A stretch of DNA of 6,090 nucleotides. Source: a bacterium. GTDB taxonomy: Bacteria; UBP18; UBA7526. Shown piece after piece: positions 1 through 3,163 of this stretch. Made by a program: the position numbers and the translations under genes. The stretch's first letter is position 1, and each line of letters begins with the position of its first letter. The stretch spans positions 1 to 6,090 of the forward strand of contig DRGV01000073.1 of NCBI GenBank assembly GCA_011049955.1. The letters are read 5' to 3'. The notes under the pieces are model-generated. The model made no database searches, was not told where the DNA came from, and saw only the letters and a program-made list of their open reading frames with translations.

Positions 1-915
1 GAGCTTCCCTCTCCAGAACCCAGTGATAAGAAAACAATAATTAAGGCCATAAGGAAGATTATTGATGAGAATAGAGTAAAGACGAATAAGGTGGTGGTTT
101 CTGTCTCCGGGTCGAGCATAAATGTAAGATACCTCAAGATGCCTAAGATGCCGGAGGAGGAGCTAACGGAGGCCATAAAGTGGGAGGTCAAGAAGTATAT
201 TACTATGGACCCTAAAGAGGCCATCATGGACCATCTGGTTTTGAGAGAGGTGATGGAGGAGGGGGTAAAGAAGGTGGAGGTGGTAGTGGCCGCCGCTCCC
301 CGGGGTCTTATTCAAGATAGGATCTCTTTAATTCAGGGAGCGGGACTTATTCCCTTAGCCGTGGATGTTACCTCCTTTGCTCTCTGGCGAAGTATAAAAA
401 TAAATGATGATGAGACCGCGGTCCTAATTGACATTGGGGCAGGAATAACGAACATCAATATCGTGGAGAAAGAAATACTACACTTCTCCCGGGACATCTC
501 CTTAGCCGGGAATGACCTTACTTCTGCCATCTCCGAGGAGCTGAACCTGGACTTCCATCAGGCGGAGAGGATGAAGAAGGAGGAGGGCTTGAGCCTGGAG
601 AAGGAGACCCCGGTAACCAAGGCCATGAGAGGGCCCTTGGAGCGATTAGTAGTGGAGTTTGAACGCTCCTTCCGCTACTTTTTGGCTCAGACCCCGGGAA
701 GGAAGATAGATAGGATCATCCTCTTTGGAGGGAGTGCCAGATTAAAGGGAATAGATAAATACCTGAATAGTAGCCTGGGAATACCCGCTGGGCTCTGTAA
801 TCCCTTAGTCGATATCGAATTCGATGAGGAGGCCTTTGATAGGAGACATTTAGAAGACTTAGGCCCCAGGATGGCGGTAGCTTTTGGTTTAGCGAAGAGA
901 GAAGCAAATAGTTGA
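1..915 (+). CDS. pilM: PilM, type IV pilus assembly ATPase-like protein (5' partial)
   Basis: The frame is open from base 1 to the TGA at 913-915, giving 304 visible residues. PilM proteins are usually about 350-380 residues, so roughly 50 N-terminal residues, including the first phosphate-binding loop, lie outside the window. PilM is a cytoplasmic actin/FtsA-fold protein that binds the N-terminal tail of PilN and joins the inner-membrane pilus platform to the cytoplasmic motor side. Seen here: the family-typical VSVSGSSINVRYLKMPKMP stretch (residues ~34-52), the EAIKWEVKKYI helix just after it, the phosphate-2 type motif DIGAGITNINIV (D144-V155), and the adenosine-site motif ILFGGSARLKGI (~240-251). 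A GTG at 91 is not the start, because the upstream codons are open and read as family-like sequence. Identification is strengthened by pilNOPQ downstream. The normal neighbour pilN is displaced by the inserted block that begins a few bases after this stop. Confidence 0.95.
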   Translation, partial: ELPSPEPSDKKTIIKAIRKIIDENRVKTNKVVVSVSGSSINVRYLKMPKMPEEELTEAIKWEVKKYITMDPKEAIMDHLVLREVMEEGVKKVEVVVAAAPRGLIQDRISLIQGAGLIPLAVDVTSFALWRSIKINDDETAVLIDIGAGITNINIVEKEILHFSRDISLAGNDLTSAISEELNLDFHQAERMKKEEGLSLEKETPVTKAMRGPLERLVVEFERSFRYFLAQTPGRKIDRIILFGGSARLKGIDKYLNSSLGIPAGLCNPLVDIEFDEEAFDRRHLEDLGPRMAVAFGLAKREANS

Positions 916-921
916 ATGGAA
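915..921. repeat. Left copy of 7-bp direct repeat AATGGAA (possible target-site duplication)
   Basis: AATGGAA starts at the last base of the pilM stop codon and is repeated exactly at 1541-1547, just upstream of the pilN ribosome binding site. The two copies bracket the whole AT-rich block with the four-helix-bundle gene. Taking out one copy plus the block would leave pilM and pilN 23 nt apart, close to the tight spacing of the rest of the operon. A 7-bp match can occur by chance, so duplication of a target site is an inference. Confidence 0.5.
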
Positions 922-925
922 TAAA

Positions 926-957
926 AAATTTCCAATTTCCAATATCCAATTTCCAAT
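926..957. repeat. Left heptad array (AATTTCC units), inverted partner of 1405-1436
   Basis: Four consecutive 7-bp units at 927-954 read AATTTCC, AATTTCC, AATATCC, AATTTCC. The reverse complement of 926-957 aligns without gaps to 1405-1436 with 25 of 32 positions identical. The two arrays therefore form an imperfect inverted repeat around the four-helix-bundle gene. In RNA the main defect would be a C·A mismatch in each heptad. Confidence 0.8.
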
Positions 958-975
958 GAAATACCAAGTGATAAA

Positions 976-1341
976 ATGCCTAAGAAATACGATTTAGAAG
1001 AAAGAACTGCTAAGTTTGGTGAAGATATTATTGAGTTTGCTAAAAAGGTTCCTAAAAATGTTATAACCCTTCCCTTAATAACCCAACTAGTTAAAGATGG
1101 AACCAGTGTTGGATCTAATTATTGTGAAGCAGACTGTGCAGAATCGCGCAAGGACTTTGAACACAAAATAGGCATCTGCAAAAAGGAATCCAAGGAATCA
1201 AAACACTGGCTTAGAATGATTGCTAAGGCAGTGCCAGAATTAAAAGATGAAGCAAAGAGACATGGGAAAGAGGCAATTGAACTTCAGTTAATATTTATTT
1301 CCATTGTCAAAAAATCAAGAAGCCATCAGGAGAATTCTTAA
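976..1341 (+). CDS. Four-helix-bundle protein, 23S rRNA intervening-sequence (S23) family
   Basis: The 121-residue product matches the small all-helical family (PF05635/TIGR02436 type) named after proteins encoded in intervening sequences of 23S rRNA genes; bAvd of diversity-generating retroelements is a distant relative. The molecular role of the free-standing members is not known. Seen: N-terminal YDLEERTAKFGEDIIEFAKK helix (residues 5-24), the conserved GTSVGSNYCEADCAES segment (42-57), then DFEHKIGICKKESKESKHW (60-78), and a last helix rich in Leu/Ile (~98-112). Length is normal for the family, and there is no signal peptide or membrane segment. ATG 976 is the first in-frame ATG after pilM, but no Shine-Dalgarno sequence is visible before it, unlike all the neighbouring pil genes. 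It is not part of pilus assembly as far as known; its position in the operon is best explained by insertion. Confidence 0.9.
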   Translation: MPKKYDLEERTAKFGEDIIEFAKKVPKNVITLPLITQLVKDGTSVGSNYCEADCAESRKDFEHKIGICKKESKESKHWLRMIAKAVPELKDEAKRHGKEAIELQLIFISIVKKSRSHQENS

Positions 1342-1346
1342 TTCTC
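1330..1346 (+). other. Small perfect hairpin over the stop codon of the four-helix-bundle gene
   Basis: GAGAATT (1330-1336) and AATTCTC (1340-1346) are exact inverted repeats around a 3-nt loop, and the TAA stop (1339-1341) lies in the loop and 3' arm. The stem is AT-rich and no run of T follows directly, so it is not a convincing rho-independent terminator; transcription into pilN is probably not stopped here. Confidence 0.45.
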
Positions 1347-1368
1347 AATTTCTAATGACTTGAATTGA

Positions 1369-1395
1369 ACATTTGACATTGAGACATTGGACATT
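1369..1395. repeat. Degenerate tandem repeat, four ACATT units
   Basis: ACATT begins at 1369, 1376, 1384 and 1391, giving spacings of 7, 8 and 7 bp with filler TG, GAG and GG. It lies in the AT-rich tail between the four-helix-bundle gene and the right heptad array. It supports the view that this tail is built from short repeats and does not code for protein. Confidence 0.6.
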
Positions 1396-1398
1396 TTG

Positions 1399-1433
1399 TT
1401 AGAAATTAGAAATTAGTAATTAGTAATTAGAAA
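1399..1433. repeat. Right heptad array, five TTAGAAA/TTAGTAA units
   Basis: Five exact-length 7-bp units in a row: TTAGAAA, TTAGAAA, TTAGTAA, TTAGTAA, TTAGAAA. The segment 1405-1436 is the inverted counterpart (25/32) of the array upstream of the four-helix-bundle gene at 926-957. A second possible partner is AATTTCTAAT at 1347-1356, which is perfectly complementary to 1405-1414, so two alternative foldings of the transcript are possible. Confidence 0.8.
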
Positions 1434-1474
1434 TTTGATTGCTTGTTTAAGATTTAGAATTTTAGCGAAACCAA

Positions 1475-1515
1475 TAACCTAACCTTAACCTAAAGACCTA
1501 AGCTAAGAAACTAAC
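1475..1515. repeat. Degenerate CTAA-rich repeat block
   Basis: The segment is made of variants of TAACCT and CTAAG (for example TAACCT, AACCT, TAACCT, ACCTAAG, CTAAG, ACTAAC) with no constant period. It is the third repeat style in the tail of the block. No reading frame or RNA gene is recognisable here. Confidence 0.45.
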
Positions 1516-1540
1516 TTTTGATATCTGAACATTCGAACTT

Positions 1541-1547
1541 AATGGAA
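1541..1547. repeat. Right copy of 7-bp direct repeat AATGGAA
   Basis: Exact match to 915-921. Purine-rich sequence with the pilN ribosome binding site follows at once, so this copy marks the likely edge where pil operon sequence resumes. Confidence 0.5.
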
Positions 1548-1550
1548 AGA

Positions 1551-1556
1551 GAGGAG
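1551..1556 (+). promoter_or_regulatory. Ribosome binding site of pilN
   Basis: GAGGAG with an 8-nt spacer to the ATG at 1565. It lies outside the inferred inserted block, so pilN keeps its own translation signal despite the interruption. Confidence 0.8.
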
Positions 1557-1564
1557 CAAAGAAG

Positions 1565-2134
1565 ATGAGGGGTGTAAACCTTCTTCCTCCAGAGATAGCG
1601 AAGAGAAAGAAGTTCGCCCGGAAGAGGCAGATGGCCATCCTTCTGGGGGGAACAATAGTCGCTCTTATATTCTTCAGTTACCTCAGCCTCTTCAGCAGTG
1701 TCAAGAGTTACCAGAAGGGCATAAAGGAGAAGGAGAGGCTCCTGGCAGAGCAGGGAAGTAAATGGAAGGAGCTCCAGGGAGCCATGGCCCGGGTGGAGAG
1801 GATAGAGAAGGATATCAAGGCGCTTGAGGAGAGAATCAGAACAGTGCAGGAATTGACGGGAGGGGAGCTCTACTACTGGGAGACTTTAAGGGAACTGGGC
1901 CACATCATCCCGGAGAAGGTCTGGCTCAGGGAGTTCATCCTCAATCCCCAGACAAGGAAGCTTTCCCTGAAAGGCTCCGCCTCTTCCGATACCCTCATTG
2001 CCCACTTCTTAGCCGCCTTAGAGACCTCTCCCTACTTCCGGGGGGTGGAGCTCAAGGAGACCAAGAAGAGCGCGAGTGGGGATTACAAGGACTTCGAACT
2101 CACCTGCATTCCCCAGGGAAAGGAGAGGAAATAA
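1565..2134 (+). CDS. pilN: PilN, inner-membrane type IV pilus alignment protein
   Basis: The 189-residue product is a bitopic inner-membrane protein of the pilus alignment complex. Its cytoplasmic tail starts MRGVNLLPPE; the NLLP peptide (N5-P8) is the conserved element that sits in a groove of PilM. A basic stretch (K13-R21) precedes one membrane segment (about residues 23-43), giving a cytoplasm-in, periplasm-out topology. A charged coiled coil follows (about 45-97), then a ferredoxin-like domain (about 103-185) with the family-like segment IIPEKVWLREF. Length is normal. The stop TAA shares its last A with the pilO ATG (TAATG), which points to coupled translation and a matched supply of the PilN and PilO partners. 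Its gap to pilM is 649 nt because of the inserted block. Confidence 0.95.
   Translation: MRGVNLLPPEIAKRKKFARKRQMAILLGGTIVALIFFSYLSLFSSVKSYQKGIKEKERLLAEQGSKWKELQGAMARVERIEKDIKALEERIRTVQELTGGELYYWETLRELGHIIPEKVWLREFILNPQTRKLSLKGSASSDTLIAHFLAALETSPYFRGVELKETKKSASGDYKDFELTCIPQGKERK
2121..2125 (+). promoter_or_regulatory. Ribosome binding site of pilO
   Basis: AGGAG inside the last codons of pilN, 8 nt before the ATG at 2134. Together with the TAATG overlap it fixes the pilO start. Confidence 0.75.
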
Positions 2135-2703
2135 TGCCCTTATTCGATCTTTCTAAAATTCCTAAGCAGCAGAGGATTATCTTAGCCGTCTTAGTAGGCA
2201 TTATTCTCATTGTTTTAGTCAATAATCGCCTCTTCAAGCCCATTACTTCTGAGAGGAAAGAGTTGAGATTAAAGTATCAGAACCTGGAGACGGAGTTAGA
2301 GAGAAAGAGAATCGAACTCAAAGAGGCCCAGGCCAAGACAGAAGCGGAGAGGATTGTCAGTTTAGAGGAGCGATATCGCCATACCCAGAAGAAATTGGAA
2401 TACTTAAAGGGAAGGCTTCCCAAAGAGAAGCAAATACCCACCCTCCTCTCCCAGATCGCCTCCCAGACCAGATTAGAGTACAACCTGATAAAGATACTTC
2501 CCGAAGAGAGCCGGCTGGTCTATAAGGAGATTCCCATCCAGATCCAGCTCAAGGGAAGATATCAGGACCTTGGTGAATACCTAAAGGGGCTGGAGGAATC
2601 GACAAGACTCATAAAGATCAAGAGCCTCAGTATTAAGACTGACCCCAAAGATCCCCCCAAACTGGATGTGGTGCTTGAAATTGCCACCTACATTGTGAAG
2701 TGA
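2134..2703 (+). CDS. pilO: PilO, inner-membrane type IV pilus alignment protein
   Basis: The 189-residue product is the usual partner of PilN: a short cytoplasmic tail, one membrane segment (about residues 14-30), a long Lys/Glu-rich periplasmic coiled coil (about 38-93) and a ferredoxin-like domain. The family signature LPKEKQIPTLL (95-105) marks the end of the coiled coil. The later segment IPIQIQLKGRYQDLGEYLKGLE is the typical PilO strand and helix pair, in which hydrophobic residues alternate. PilO forms heterodimers with PilN and holds PilP in the periplasm. The start overlaps the pilN stop by one base. The pilP Shine-Dalgarno sequence directly overlaps the pilO stop, so the genes are surely co-transcribed. 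Confidence 0.95.
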   Translation: MPLFDLSKIPKQQRIILAVLVGIILIVLVNNRLFKPITSERKELRLKYQNLETELERKRIELKEAQAKTEAERIVSLEERYRHTQKKLEYLKGRLPKEKQIPTLLSQIASQTRLEYNLIKILPEESRLVYKEIPIQIQLKGRYQDLGEYLKGLEESTRLIKIKSLSIKTDPKDPPKLDVVLEIATYIVK

Positions 2704-2707
2704 GGAG
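2702..2707 (+). promoter_or_regulatory. Ribosome binding site of pilP
   Basis: GAGGAG overlaps the TGA stop of pilO (2701-2703) and lies 5 nt before the ATG at 2713. It decides for this ATG over the ATG at 2708, which is in another frame and stops after seven codons. Confidence 0.75.
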
Positions 2708-2712
2708 ATGGG

Positions 2713-3162
2713 ATGGTTAAGAAAAGAATAATCTTTTTGGCCGGCCTTTTAATATTGCTTGCTTTAATTCTCATCCTCAGGAAACCCATTCACCGCAAAG
2801 CAAAAGTGGCTCCCGTTCCCGAGACTCCTTCTGTGGCTGATGAGAAAAAAGCCCCCCCGACCCCAGAAGAGACCTTTATTCCTGTAGAGGTTAGAAGGGT
2901 GAAGGGTCCGATATCCTGGGGAAGGGATCCCTTCCTCTCCCCTTTAGTAAAAGGGGTTCCTGAAGAAGGGGTTCCCAGAGTAGGGGCCCTTATTCTAACT
3001 GGAATCGTACGGGATGAGAAGGGGGTTCAGGCAATCATTGGGGATTATATTGTTAGCGTGGGAGATATTATAAATGGCAAGAATGTGATAAGCATTAAGA
3101 AGAATGAAGTAGTCTTAATGGAAGGGAAAAAGAAAGAAGTTTTAAAATTGGAGGAGGAATAA
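2713..3162 (+). CDS. pilP: PilP, periplasmic linker between PilNO and the secretin
   Basis: The 149-residue product has one N-terminal membrane segment (about residues 6-22), a Pro/Lys-rich flexible linker (about 30-60), the conserved WGRDPF motif (69-74), and a C-terminal beta domain (about 88-146; LTGIVRDEKGVQAIIGDYIVSVGD...) like the PilP/GspC homology region. PilP bridges the PilN-PilO pair and the periplasmic N-domains of PilQ. In the well-studied proteobacterial proteins PilP is a lipoprotein; this one has no cysteine at all, so it must be held by its hydrophobic N-terminus as a GspC-like transmembrane protein. It sits 9 nt after pilO and 1 nt before pilQ. Confidence 0.9.
   Translation: MVKKRIIFLAGLLILLALILILRKPIHRKAKVAPVPETPSVADEKKAPPTPEETFIPVEVRRVKGPISWGRDPFLSPLVKGVPEEGVPRVGALILTGIVRDEKGVQAIIGDYIVSVGDIINGKNVISIKKNEVVLMEGKKKEVLKLEEE
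3152..3157 (+). promoter_or_regulatory. Ribosome binding site of pilQ
   Basis: AGGAGG lies within the last Glu codons of pilP, with a 6-nt spacer to the ATG at 3164. It is the strongest Shine-Dalgarno sequence in the window and fixes the secretin start. Confidence 0.8.
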
Positions 3163-3163
3163 G

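Larger units (their letters stand above)
922..1540. mobile_element. Candidate inserted cassette carrying a four-helix-bundle protein gene
   Basis: This stretch separates pilM from pilN, which are normally adjacent. It differs from its surroundings: by hand count 1381-1440 is about 22% G+C, while 1681-1740 in pilN is about 52%. It contains one gene (976-1341), arrays of 7-bp repeats on both sides of that gene in inverted orientation, two further degenerate repeat blocks in the tail, and exact 7-bp direct repeats at its outer edges (915-921 and 1541-1547). No transposase, integrase or reverse transcriptase is encoded, so if it moves it does so in trans or by an unknown route. Genes of this protein family are best known from intervening sequences inserted in bacterial 23S rRNA genes, which makes an inserted unit plausible. 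The exact boundaries are inferred from the direct repeats only. Confidence 0.55.

Noticed and set aside
91..93. GTG as a start codon for PilM
   Set aside because: The frame is open upstream to base 1 and the upstream residues look like the PilM region before the VSVSG stretch, so the true start is outside the window.
1373..1378. TTGACA as a -35 box of a promoter for pilN
   Set aside because: At 16-18 nt downstream there is only TTGTTA-like sequence, a poor -10. The better TAGAAT at 1455-1460 is much too far away. The hexamer is part of the ACATT repeats.
1399..1433. CRISPR array
   Set aside because: Units are 7 bp in direct tandem with no spacers between them.
1475..1515. Telomere-like repeat or replicon end, because of the TAACCT units
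   Set aside because: The units are irregular, few and embedded inside an operon.
922..1540. Diversity-generating retroelement, suggested by the relation of the four-helix-bundle family to bAvd
   Set aside because: There is no reverse transcriptase and no template/variable repeat pair in the window.
2708..2710. Alternative pilP start ATG
   Set aside because: It is in a different frame and reaches a stop after seven codons; the ATG at 2713 has the correct frame and a suitable ribosome binding site.
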